Positions 1 to 6,436 are shown, counted from the first letter of the stretch. The stretch is 7,290 nt of DNA from Rhodoferax sp. (GCA_018882485.1 VERU01000121.1:1-7290); one strand, 5' to 3'. The notes: generated by a model not told the origin, from the letters alone. Numbers and translations: made by a program.

Positions 1-2885
1 GGGTTGCTCCACATGACCGACTCGTAGACGCCGTCGGGCACCCGGGCGATGGCGTCGCGCATCGCCCGTTCCGAGCGCGACTGAACCACCTCGGCCAGGG
101 CCGTGAGGTCCTGCATGCCGTAGTCGTTCATGAAGCTCAGCAGCCGCTCGCCACCCATGGTGTTGGCGGTGCAGAAGGAATGGATATCGCCCAGCACCTG
201 CTCGCCGTTGCGCACGTTCTGCCGGATCAGGGTGACCAGCGTCTCGTTGAGCCGTCCACCCTCGGAAAACCGCATCGGGGGGATTTGCAGGCCCTCTTCG
301 TAGATCTCGCGGGCCCGCAGGGAGTCCTTGGTGCCGCCGATGTCCGAGACGTGGCCGACGGTACCCAGCAGCCCGACAACCCGCCCGCCCAGGAAAACCG
401 GGGTGACGATGGCGACATCGAACAGGTGGCCTGCGCACAGCCAGGGATCGTTGGTGATGAGGACATCACCGGGCTGCAGGGTGGAGGCCGGGTAGCGCTC
501 GAGCAGCGCCTTGACCGCGCGGGGCAGGGTCAGGTTGAAAACGGGCATGGCGCGCGGCGAGTGCGCCAGGGTCTCCCCCTCGGGGCTGAGGATTTCGCAG
601 GCGAAATCCTGCGCTTCGGAGATAACCAGGGAGAACGCCGTTCGACACACGGTCAGCCACATCTCCTCGACCACGTTGACCAGCCGGCTCCACATGATCT
701 CCAGGGCGATCGGATCGGCCTCGATGCGGGCAATGGCCTCCTGACGCGGGGTGTCATGGGTGACCGTCACGGGTCGGGCTGCCGGGGTTCCGACGGCAAT
801 GCGCAGGTTGAGGGCCGGGTCGACCATGACACGGTCCCAGGGACCGACCACGGTCGTGGCCTCGCGCTCCTCGATGATGCAGGGGCCGGCCAGCCGGGTG
901 CCCGGTTGCAGCGCATCCCGGTCATGGACGGGTGTGCTGATGAACCGGTCCTCGAACCAGGCCATGCGTTGGCCCTTGAGCGACTCGCGCGAGGTGCCGG
1001 ACGCCAGCGCACCGGCTATGGCCAGTTCGGGCGTCGGGCCGGCGCAGTTGACGCGGAAGTTGAGGGCCTCGAACCGGGCCGAGGGCGGTACGGCCGTGTA
1101 GCGTGTGCGATAGGCCTTGACGAACAGGTCGCGAAGCATGGGCACCTGCGCGGGGCCGATGGTCCCCGCCGGCAGGGGCACCCGGATGTCGTGCATCTGA
1201 CCGACCAGGCGCATGTCGGCCCAGCGGGTCACGGTGATCTCCGCGTCCGGTACGCCGGCCGCGCGCAAGGGCTCACGCCCCTGCGACTCGAGCGCCTGCA
1301 GGACCTGGTTCACTGCCGTGCCGTCCTGCAGGTTGGACAGCTCAATAGGCATGGACTGCACCTGCTCGAAGGACAGGGGTGCGGCCAGAAAACCGAAGGC
1401 CGATGCAGCGCCCGAGGCGGGAGGAATGATGACCTCACGCACACCGAGCGCACGCGCAACATCCACCGCATGGGCGGGCCCCGCGCCGCCAAAACCCACC
1501 ATGCTGAAGGATCGCGGATCGCGGCCGTGCTCCACCAGATGCACCCGGGCCGCCGCCGCCATGCTGTCCACCACCAGCGCATGGATGCCCCAGGCCGCCT
1601 GCGGCACCGTCAGGCCGAGCGGCTCGGCCACCCGGCGCATGGCGCGCTCGGCAGCCGGCAGGTCCAGACTCATGGTGCCGCCCAGGAAGAAGCCTGGGTC
1701 GTAGTAGCCCAGCAGCAGGCAGGCATCGGTGACGGTGGGCTCGGTGCCACCCTGGCCATAGCAGGCCGGGCCGGGGGCCGAACCGGCCGAGTGCGGTCCG
1801 ACCTTGAGCAGGCCGAGTTCGTCAATGGCCGCGATCGAGCCGCCACCGGCACCGATTTCGATCATGTCGATGACCGGGGTCTTGATGGGCAGCCCGGACC
1901 CCTTGGTGAAACGGTGCACGCGCGCGGCTTCGAGCATGGGCATGACCTCGAACTGGCCGTCCTCGATCAGCGCAGCCTTGGCGGTGGTCCCGCCCATATC
2001 GAAGGAAATCACATCCTTGTGCCCGGCCAGCCGGCCAAACCAGGCCGTGGCCAGACCGCCCCCGGCGGGGCCGGATTCGAGCAGGCGAATCGGGAAGGCG
2101 CAGGCCGTCTGCGGGGACATCAGGCCGCCGGCCGAATGCATCAGCCGCAGGGCCCCGGCAAAGCCGCGCAGGGCCAGCTCGCGCTGCAGTTTGTCGAGAT
2201 AGGCACCCATGAGCGGCTGCACGAAGGCATTGGCCGCCGTTGTCACGCAGCGCTGGTATTCGGACAGTTCAGGCACGACGGCACTGGAAAGGGACACCGC
2301 CAGCGACGGAAACTCACGCGCCGCCAGTGCCGCCACCTGCTGTTCATGCACGGGGTTGCGGTAGGCATGGAGAAAACAGACCGCCACCGCATTGACGCCG
2401 GCGGCGGCAAGCTGGGCCAGCCGGGTCCGCACTTCGGCGTCGTCGAGCGCCTGAATCACGCGGCCCTGGCTGTCGAGGCGCTCCGCCAGTTCCAGCCGCC
2501 GGTCGCGCGGGACCAGCGGTTCGGGAAACCGCAGGAACAGGTCGTAGATGTCGTAACGCTGCTCGGTGCCCATCTCCAGGATGTCACGGAAGCCGGCGGT
2601 GGTGAGCAGCCCCAGCCGCGCCCCGCCCTTGCGCTCGATGATCGCGTTGGTGACCAGCGTGGTGCCGTGCACGATGTCGCCCACATCGGCCAGCGAAATG
2701 GCAGCGCGGGCCATCAGTTCTTCCAGGCCGATGAGGGCCGAGCGCGACGGGTCATCCGACGAGGTCAGCCGCTTGTGCAGGTGCACGCGGCCCTCCAGCC
2801 GGTCGAACAGGACGAAATCGGTGAAGGTGCCGCCAATGTCGAAACCGACGCGCCACCGCTTGTCGGGGGATGAATCAGCGCTCAT
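1..2885 (-). CDS. Fused HyuA-HyuB hydantoinase/5-oxoprolinase-family enzyme, C-terminus cut by window edge
   Basis: The frame from ATG at 2885 stays open for 961 codons to the window edge. Seen, HyuA half: a phosphate-binding DIGGTFTD near residue 15, HGTT at 73-76 followed by TNAIIERKG, EYQR at 209-212, a second ATP-site motif DMGGTTAK at 296-303, IGAGGGS at 344-350, then APGPACYG and GFGGAGPAHA. Seen, HyuB half, from about residue 724 (DPIALEIMW): NDPW around 812 with H820, and GHVSDIGG with H845 and D848. Family knowledge: HyuA has an ASKHA ATPase fold and activates cyclic amides (hydantoins, 5-oxoproline) or drives ketone carboxylation; HyuB supplies the second catalytic domain. Fused enzymes run to about 1,250-1,300 residues, so some 300 are missing here. 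A cytoplasmic catabolic enzyme is inferred. The N-terminal motif is the bacterial HyuA form, whereas eukaryotic 5-oxoprolinase has DRGGTFTD as I recall it, so the substrate cannot be named. It follows iclR with an 11-nt overlap. Confidence 0.93.
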   Translation of the reverse strand, partial: MSADSSPDKRWRVGFDIGGTFTDFVLFDRLEGRVHLHKRLTSSDDPSRSALIGLEELMARAAISLADVGDIVHGTTLVTNAIIERKGGARLGLLTTAGFRDILEMGTEQRYDIYDLFLRFPEPLVPRDRRLELAERLDSQGRVIQALDDAEVRTRLAQLAAAGVNAVAVCFLHAYRNPVHEQQVAALAAREFPSLAVSLSSAVVPELSEYQRCVTTAANAFVQPLMGAYLDKLQRELALRGFAGALRLMHSAGGLMSPQTACAFPIRLLESGPAGGGLATAWFGRLAGHKDVISFDMGGTTAKAALIEDGQFEVMPMLEAARVHRFTKGSGLPIKTPVIDMIEIGAGGGSIAAIDELGLLKVGPHSAGSAPGPACYGQGGTEPTVTDACLLLGYYDPGFFLGGTMSLDLPAAERAMRRVAEPLGLTVPQAAWGIHALVVDSMAAAARVHLVEHGRDPRSFSMVGFGGAGPAHAVDVARALGVREVIIPPASGAASAFGFLAAPLSFEQVQSMPIELSNLQDGTAVNQVLQALESQGREPLRAAGVPDAEITVTRWADMRLVGQMHDIRVPLPAGTIGPAQVPMLRDLFVKAYRTRYTAVPPSARFEALNFRVNCAGPTPELAIAGALASGTSRESLKGQRMAWFEDRFISTPVHDRDALQPGTRLAGPCIIEEREATTVVGPWDRVMVDPALNLRIAVGTPAARPVTVTHDTPRQEAIARIEADPIALEIMWSRLVNVVEEMWLTVCRTAFSLVISEAQDFACEILSPEGETLAHSPRAMPVFNLTLPRAVKALLERYPASTLQPGDVLITNDPWLCAGHLFDVAIVTPVFLGGRVVGLLGTVGHVSDIGGTKDSLRAREIYEEGLQIPPMRFSEGGRLNETLVTLIRQNVRNGEQVLGDIHSFCTANTMGGERLLSFMNDYGMQDLTALAEVVQSRSERAMRDAIARVPDGVYESVMWSN
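589..610. repeat. Perfect 10-bp inverted repeat with 2-nt spacer inside the HyuB coding region
   Basis: The arms are AGGATTTCGC (589-598) and GCGAAATCCT (601-610), separated by AG; every arm base pairs. On the coding strand it encodes the stretch DFACEIL of the HyuB domain. The pairing stops at position 588/611. A tight hairpin in the mRNA or a cruciform in DNA is sterically strained by the 2-nt spacer, so a 4-nt loop with 9 pairs is more realistic. No function can be assigned; it may be coincidence of codon choice. Confidence 0.6.
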
Positions 2886-3621
2886 AGGGATTCCTCATGA
2901 TGTCGGATCGGGCCTCGAGCAGGGCCTCGGTCAGTGACTGGAGTTCCGCCGGCTCCACGGTGGACTCGGGAAAAGTGATGCACAGGCTGAGTGTCTCGGC
3001 GGTCCGCTCGTCGCTGACCGCCACCGCAATCGCCCCGACCCCCCGGCCAGCTTCGTTGCGGGACTCGGCATAGCCGCGCTCGCGCACCTGGGCCAGACGC
3101 TCGAACAGATCCTGCAAGGTGGCGGGTGACTGCGGCGTAGCCCGGGAAACATCGCCCCCGAGCAGCTCGCGCACGGCCTCGTCGCTCATGGTTGCAAGCC
3201 AGGCGCGCCCGGTGGCGCAGGCATCGATGTGCAGCCGCTGCCCACCGAGGAAGACGCCGACCTGCAGGGGATTGCGCCCCGCGTGATGGGTCAGCCCGAT
3301 CATGTAGGGCCCCACCCGCGCCGACACGAAGCCCGCATGGCCGTAGCGCTCCGAAAGATCGACCACCGCCGAATGGGCGCGCATGCCCAGGCTGTGGCCC
3401 GCGCTGGCGACTTCACCGAACCCCAGCAACATCACGCCGGGGCTGTAGCCGCGGCCATCGCGCGCACTGTCGAGCAGACCGACCTGGCGCATCGATCGCA
3501 ACAGGCGCGACACATTGCTCTTGGGCAGACTCAGCATGTGAGCGACTTCGGTCACCGTCAACTCGGTACGGCTCGTCGAAAAGCAGCGCAACACACCGAC
3601 GGCGGATTCAAGCGAGGACAT
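2875..3621 (-). CDS. IclR-family transcriptional regulator
   Basis: A 248-residue protein, normal length for the family. Seen: an N-terminal winged helix-turn-helix beginning SSLESAVGVLRCF, with recognition-helix region SLPKSNVSRLLRSM at about residues 31-44. A C-terminal IclR effector domain follows from about residue 75, containing HIDACATGRAWLA and, nearer the end, YAESRNEAGRGVGAIAVAV, both typical of the small-molecule pocket region. Family knowledge: IclR proteins bind DNA as dimers or tetramers and control nearby catabolic genes in response to a pathway metabolite. Its 3' end overlaps the hydantoinase-type gene, so that enzyme is the obvious target, and autoregulation is likely (inference). 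Start choice: ATG at 3621 gives the usual family N-terminus. A TTG at 3651 would add ten residues (MQFVFHFSAQ) that look unlike the family. Neither start has a recognisable Shine-Dalgarno site, so a leaderless or weakly initiated message is possible. Confidence 0.92.
   Translation of the reverse strand: MSSLESAVGVLRCFSTSRTELTVTEVAHMLSLPKSNVSRLLRSMRQVGLLDSARDGRGYSPGVMLLGFGEVASAGHSLGMRAHSAVVDLSERYGHAGFVSARVGPYMIGLTHHAGRNPLQVGVFLGGQRLHIDACATGRAWLATMSDEAVRELLGGDVSRATPQSPATLQDLFERLAQVRERGYAESRNEAGRGVGAIAVAVSDERTAETLSLCITFPESTVEPAELQSLTEALLEARSDIMRNPYER
2892..2896 (-). promoter_or_regulatory. Ribosome binding site of the HyuA-HyuB gene inside iclR
   Basis: Read on the minus strand the bases are GAGGA, six nucleotides before the ATG at 2885. 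This is the strongest Shine-Dalgarno site on the left side of the window. It lies within the last codons of iclR and fixes the enzyme start eleven nucleotides upstream of the end of the iclR stop codon. That implies co-transcription and probable translational coupling. Confidence 0.8.
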
Positions 3622-3858
3622 TTGTGCCGAAAAATGGAACACGAATTGCAATAACTAGCATTATGACGCTGGAATCGCAGCATCTTTGAAGAAAATTCCG
3701 GTGATCGATGCCTGCCTGGGCTTTAGCGCTCGATACATGCGGTCCAGGATCGGCCCGGTCTCCCCAGGACGAAGTGACCGAAAATGCGGTGGGCGTCCAG
3801 CCTGGCTCCGTCCACCCTGTGCCCGCCAAACCGTCCCAGATCCGCCTCACCCCCTGCC
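3622..3858. other. Divergent intergenic region between iclR and the MFS gene
   Basis: This stretch holds no convincing gene. The part nearest iclR (about 3640-3710) is clearly richer in A and T than the surrounding coding sequence, as expected for promoters. On the minus strand, CATAAT at 3664-3659 resembles a -10 box for iclR, but I see no matching -35 box at 16-18 bp, so this is only a candidate. GGAAT at 3671-3675 and ATTCC at 3695-3699 could pair, but their spacing is long for an IclR operator. The part nearest the MFS gene is GC-rich and lacks an obvious promoter or ribosome site. Confidence 0.4.
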
Positions 3859-5049
3859 ATGCCTGTCCCTGGCGACCACCGAAAAATCGTCCTGTCCGGC
3901 ATGCTGGCGCTGGCCATTGCCATGGGCATCGGGCGTTTCGCCTTCACCCCCCTGCTGCCCATGATGCTGCACGATGGCGTGGTGTCGCTGGCCGGGGCCA
4001 GCTGGCTGGCCAGCGCCAATTACATCGGGTATCTGGTGGGCGCCCTGCTGTGCACGGTACGACGCCTGCCCCATGCCACCCGGGTGGTGCGGCTGGGGCT
4101 GCTGAGCACGCTGGTGCTGACCCTGGCCATGGCCGTGCCCTGGGGCGCGGGCTGGCCTTTCCTGCGCTTCGCAGCGGGTGTGACGAGCGCCTTCGTGTTC
4201 GTCTACACCTCCGAATGGTGTCTGACCCAGGCCGCCCTGCGCGGGCGCACCAGCGCGGGGGCACTGATCTACACGGGGCCAGGCGCCGGCATCGTGCTGA
4301 CGGGCCTGGCCGCCAGCGCCATGGTGGCGGCCGACTGGAAGGCCAGCAGCGGCTGGCTGGTGTTCGGGCTGCTGGCCCTGCTGCTGACCGTGCTGGTGTG
4401 GCCGGTCTTCCATCCGCGCCACGCGCTGGCCAGTCCCGTCCCCCCACCGGTGCGCCCCGCCGGGGCGGCGCCCGACCATTCGGGCACGGAGGTGGCCGGC
4501 CTGGCCATGGCCTATGGCATGGCCGGATTCGGTTACATCGTCACGGCCACCTTTCTGCCGGTGATCGCGCGCCAGGTGTTGGCCAAGTCGATCTGGCTGG
4601 ACATGTTCTGGCCCATCTTCGGCTTCGGCGTGGTCTGCGGCGCCGCCATCGCATCGCGGATACGAACCGCGAGGGACCTGCGCCTGATGCTGCTGGGCTG
4701 CTATCTGGTCCAGGCCCTCGGGGTGGCGCTGGGGCTGTGGATGCCCACGCTGCCGGGGTTCGCCTTGGGCAGCCTGCTGGTGGGCCTGCCCTTCACGGCC
4801 ATCACCTACTTTGCCATGCAGGAGGCCCGGCGGATCCGCCCGCAGCACATCCCGCAGACCATCGGCCTGCTGACGGCCCTGTACGGGCTGGGGCAGATTC
4901 TGGGTCCGCCGCTGGCGGCCTTCCTGGTGAGCCACGCGGGTTCGGCCACGACCGGTTTCGAGCAGGCGCTGGGCGTGGCGGCGGGCGCCCTGCTGGCGGG
5001 CAGCGCGGTCATCCTGGTCCTGGTGCGGCGCTATCCGGTCCGCGGATAG
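3859..5049 (+). CDS. MFS transporter of the YbfB/YjiJ family
   Basis: A 396-residue, very hydrophobic inner-membrane protein with the alternating hydrophobic segments expected of about twelve transmembrane helices. Seen: the N-terminal family signature GIGRFAFTPLLPMM at residues 23-36, and a glycine-rich stretch YTGPGAGIVLTG in the first half. A proline-rich hydrophilic loop (about residues 193-212) separates the two six-helix halves, and the end of the second half has LYGLGQILGPPLAAFL. Family knowledge: these carriers belong to the major facilitator superfamily (MFS_4, formerly DUF1228), and their substrates are mostly unknown. Start choice: ATG at 3859 gives the normal length and places the first helix directly after a short basic segment. 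The in-frame ATG at 3784 adds 25 Pro/Ser-rich residues unlike the family. No Shine-Dalgarno site is visible before 3859. It is divergent from iclR, so control by that regulator is possible but not shown. Confidence 0.9.
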   Translation: MPVPGDHRKIVLSGMLALAIAMGIGRFAFTPLLPMMLHDGVVSLAGASWLASANYIGYLVGALLCTVRRLPHATRVVRLGLLSTLVLTLAMAVPWGAGWPFLRFAAGVTSAFVFVYTSEWCLTQAALRGRTSAGALIYTGPGAGIVLTGLAASAMVAADWKASSGWLVFGLLALLLTVLVWPVFHPRHALASPVPPPVRPAGAAPDHSGTEVAGLAMAYGMAGFGYIVTATFLPVIARQVLAKSIWLDMFWPIFGFGVVCGAAIASRIRTARDLRLMLLGCYLVQALGVALGLWMPTLPGFALGSLLVGLPFTAITYFAMQEARRIRPQHIPQTIGLLTALYGLGQILGPPLAAFLVSHAGSATTGFEQALGVAAGALLAGSAVILVLVRRYPVRG

Positions 5050-5061
5050 GGCGCTCAGCCC
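5049..5061. terminator. Small hairpin at the MFS/HD convergent junction, weak terminator candidate
   Basis: GGGC at 5049-5052 can pair with GCCC at 5058-5061 around a 5-nt loop, spanning the 5-bp gap between the two opposing stop codons. The stem is only four base pairs and neither side carries a run of T, so it is not a canonical intrinsic terminator. It is listed because it is the only structure in the gap; read-through into the opposite gene seems likely. Confidence 0.2.
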
Positions 5062-5633
5062 CTGACCCTGGCGCGGGTTTCCCGGTCGAGGATGTCGCGC
5101 AGCGCCTGGAACAGCGGCCTGGACTGCGTGTGCTTCCTTCCGTAGTCCAGGTTAAAGGCGTAATTGAAATCCGGTGGATTCAGGCCCTGGTTGTGCTGCA
5201 GAATGGTCTCCAGCTTGTCCAGTGCCTTGACCGCGCGCGCCTCCGGTGAGCCAGCCTGTTCGTAGTCGTCCCACAAGGCCAGGATCTCCATCCGCAAGGT
5301 CTCGTCCAGCGGCGCGCTCAGGGCCAGCAGGTCCTGCCGTTCCTGGGCGCTCTTGCCGGCCGCGTCCTGCTGGCGCACCGCCGGAATGTCCCCGTGAATC
5401 GCCTCCCCGAGGTCGTGGATGATGCACATCCGCAGCACCTTGAGGAGATCGAGGTCGGCCAGTTCGTCCGCAAACACCATCGCCATCAGGGCGAGCCGCC
5501 AGCTGTGTTCGGCCGTGCTCTCGGGGCGCCCCGAGCGGGTGCAGGCCGTCCGCAACACGCTCTTGAGCCGCTCCGCCTCGCGCAGGAAGGCCAGGCGTCC
5601 CGCCAATTTGTCCACATCCATGTTGTCGCCCAT
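5055..5633 (-). CDS. HD-domain phosphohydrolase, HDDC2/YfbR-like (5'-deoxynucleotidase type)
   Basis: A 192-residue cytoplasmic protein. Seen: the complete HD metal-site set, with H43 in ESTAEHSWR, H73-D74 in IIHDLGEAIHGD, the adjacent E77, and the distal D139 in VKALDKLE. The order AERLKSVLR, ESTAEHS, IIHDLGEAI, ALWDDYE, LDKLETILQ matches the HD_3 group that includes human HDDC2 and E. coli YfbR. Family knowledge: characterised members remove the 5'-phosphate from deoxynucleoside monophosphates using a divalent metal. YfbR's Trp19, linked to excluding ribose, aligns here with about Thr29, so deoxy-selectivity is uncertain. Start choice: ATG at 5633; ATG at 5621 (four residues later) is nearly as plausible, and neither has a clear ribosome site. 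The frame stays open upstream to 6314, but that part lies opposite the SRPBCC gene and shows no family similarity. It is convergent with the MFS gene. Confidence 0.88.
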   Translation of the reverse strand: MGDNMDVDKLAGRLAFLREAERLKSVLRTACTRSGRPESTAEHSWRLALMAMVFADELADLDLLKVLRMCIIHDLGEAIHGDIPAVRQQDAAGKSAQERQDLLALSAPLDETLRMEILALWDDYEQAGSPEARAVKALDKLETILQHNQGLNPPDFNYAFNLDYGRKHTQSRPLFQALRDILDRETRARVRG

Positions 5634-5681
5634 GCTGCGAATGGAGCCGACATCATGCCCCAAGCCGCACGCATCCGGAGG

Positions 5682-5703
5682 CCGGACCGCGCTCCCGGTC
5701 TGG
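5682..5703. repeat. Inverted repeat in the divergent HD/SRPBCC promoter region
   Basis: The arms are CCGGACCG (5682-5689) and CGGTCTGG (5696-5703), separated by six bases; seven of the eight pairs match and the eighth would be a G-T wobble. It lies between the two divergent start codons at 5633 and 5742, where an operator for one or both genes would be expected. It could also be chance in GC-rich DNA. No regulator is identified. Confidence 0.4.
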
Positions 5704-5741
5704 AACAATGGGGGGATCGCCTTTCCCGACTCGACTTCGCC

Positions 5742-6239
5742 ATGACACCCCACCCCGAGCTGGACCTGGTTTTTGAGCGCGACGTGCCCATTTCGCCCCA
5801 GGCGGTGTGGCGCGGATGGACGGATCCGGAGACGCTGATGCAGTGGTTCTGCCCCCGACCCTGGCGGGTGGTGGCCTGCACCATCGACCTGCGCCCGGGC
5901 GGTCGCTTTGCCACCACCATGCAGTCGCCCGAAGGCCAGACCATGCCCGAAATGGACGCCTGCTACCTGGTGGTGGAACCGGCAAGCCGCCTGGTCTGGA
6001 CCAATGCGCTGGGCCCGGATTTCCGGCCTCAGCCCGGCACAGCCAACGGGGCCGAGGGCCCACCCAACTTCCCGTTCGTGGCCGATCTGCGCTTTGAGGC
6101 GCTGCCAGGCGGTGGCACCCGCTACCGGGCCTGCGTGCGCCATGCCGACGCCGCCGCGCGGCAGACGCATGCCGACATGGGCTTCGAGCAGGGCTGGGGG
6201 GCAGCCCTGGACCAGCTCGTGGAACTGCTCCGGGAATAA
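5742..6239 (+). CDS. AHSA1/SRPBCC-fold protein of unknown ligand
   Basis: A 165-residue soluble protein. Seen: an N-terminal strand VFERDVPISPQAVWRGWTDPETLMQWF (about 10-36; the VW...WTDPE..W pattern is characteristic), then LRPGGRF at about residues 50-56. Next comes a strand pair EMDACYLVVEPASRLVWT, and the C-terminal helix has GFEQGWGAALDQLVELL, the GW...L..L ending typical of AHSA1 domains. Family knowledge: this helix-grip fold encloses a hydrophobic cavity. Members bind lipids or small aromatics, activate Hsp90 (eukaryotic Aha1), or act as cyclases, and most bacterial members have no known role. No catalytic residue can be identified here. Start choice: ATG at 5742 fits the family length. 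An in-frame ATG at 5655 would add 29 residues running across the inverted repeat at 5682 and is unlikely. No strong ribosome site is visible before either start. Confidence 0.88.
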   Translation: MTPHPELDLVFERDVPISPQAVWRGWTDPETLMQWFCPRPWRVVACTIDLRPGGRFATTMQSPEGQTMPEMDACYLVVEPASRLVWTNALGPDFRPQPGTANGAEGPPNFPFVADLRFEALPGGGTRYRACVRHADAAARQTHADMGFEQGWGAALDQLVELLRE

Positions 6240-6256
6240 GGCATCCAGCCCGATTC

Positions 6257-6266
6257 TTGTTAACAA
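6257..6266. promoter_or_regulatory. Palindrome TTGTTAACAA, candidate operator half-set 1
   Basis: A perfect 10-bp palindrome, 18 bp after the SRPBCC stop and 170 bp before the GntR start. TTGT/ACAA half-sites with a short centre resemble operators of FadR-subfamily GntR regulators (general form T-N-G-T...A-C-N-A). Assignment to the adjacent regulator is inference. Confidence 0.4.
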
Positions 6267-6373
6267 ACCTTCTCCGATACGCAACACGGAAGCGCCGTAA
6301 CCCGTTGAAATCATTCAGGATGATGCAAAGACCGCCAAAACAGTGAATGCATGCGTGGAAAATTCGGAAATAT

Positions 6374-6383
6374 TTGTCAACAA
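6374..6383. promoter_or_regulatory. Palindrome TTGTCAACAA, candidate operator half-set 2
   Basis: Half-sites TTGT and ACAA are separated by two bases, the same arrangement as the palindrome at 6257. It ends 53 bp before the GntR start and overlaps a -35-like TTGTCA, which would suit repression. The role is inferred from position and half-site match. Confidence 0.45.
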
Positions 6384-6402
6384 GATTACAGAAAACCGCC
6401 CG

Positions 6403-6416
6403 ATTGTGTGCACAAT
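6403..6416. promoter_or_regulatory. Palindrome ATTGTG-TG-CACAAT, candidate GntR autoregulatory operator
   Basis: The 6-bp arms ATTGTG (6403-6408) and CACAAT (6411-6416) are perfectly inverted around TG. It ends 20 bp before the GntR start codon. It contains TTGT and ACAA half-sites four bases apart, against two bases in the two upstream palindromes. Family knowledge: FadR-subfamily regulators commonly bind such sites next to their own genes. Binding here is inferred. Confidence 0.5.
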
Positions 6417-6436
6417 GAAGCGCGACCCAATGCTTC

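Larger units (their letters stand above)
6240..6436. other. AT-richer control region upstream of the GntR gene
   Basis: There is no gene in this gap. It is visibly richer in A and T than the genes on either side. It contains three palindromes of the TTGT...ACAA type (annotated separately). The SRPBCC gene ends at its left edge without a recognisable terminator hairpin. TTGTCA at 6374-6379 resembles a -35 box but has no fitting -10 box at 16-18 bp, so the promoter cannot be placed with confidence. Confidence 0.5.

Noticed and set aside
180..2873. A plus-strand open frame of 897 codons
   Set aside because: It lies exactly opposite the HyuA-HyuB gene. Its protein is rich in Gly, Arg, Gln, His and Asp with no family motif, as expected for the antisense of a GC-biased gene, while the minus-strand frame has a full series of conserved motifs.
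3229..3654. Plus-strand open frames opposite iclR
   Set aside because: No family motifs; the opposite strand encodes a full-length IclR protein.
3987..4014. Nested GCTGGCC/GGCCAGC inverted repeats
   Set aside because: They fall in Leu/Ala/Gly/Ser/Trp codons of a membrane segment of the MFS gene (reading SLAGASWLASA). GC-rich codons for such residues readily create them, so no separate function is needed.
3847..4935. A minus-strand open frame of 362 codons opposite the MFS gene
   Set aside because: It is Gln/Gly/His-rich with no recognisable domain, antisense to a well-supported transporter.
3708..5249. A plus-strand open frame of 513 codons overlapping the MFS gene
   Set aside because: The overlapping frame at 3859-5049 has clear membrane helices and a family signature. 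This one is Gly/Arg/Ala-rich low-complexity protein in a shifted frame.
5634..6314. N-terminal extension of the HD gene to 6314 (total 419 codons)
   Set aside because: The extra 227 residues have no family similarity and lie antisense to the SRPBCC gene; HD_3 proteins are about 190-200 residues.
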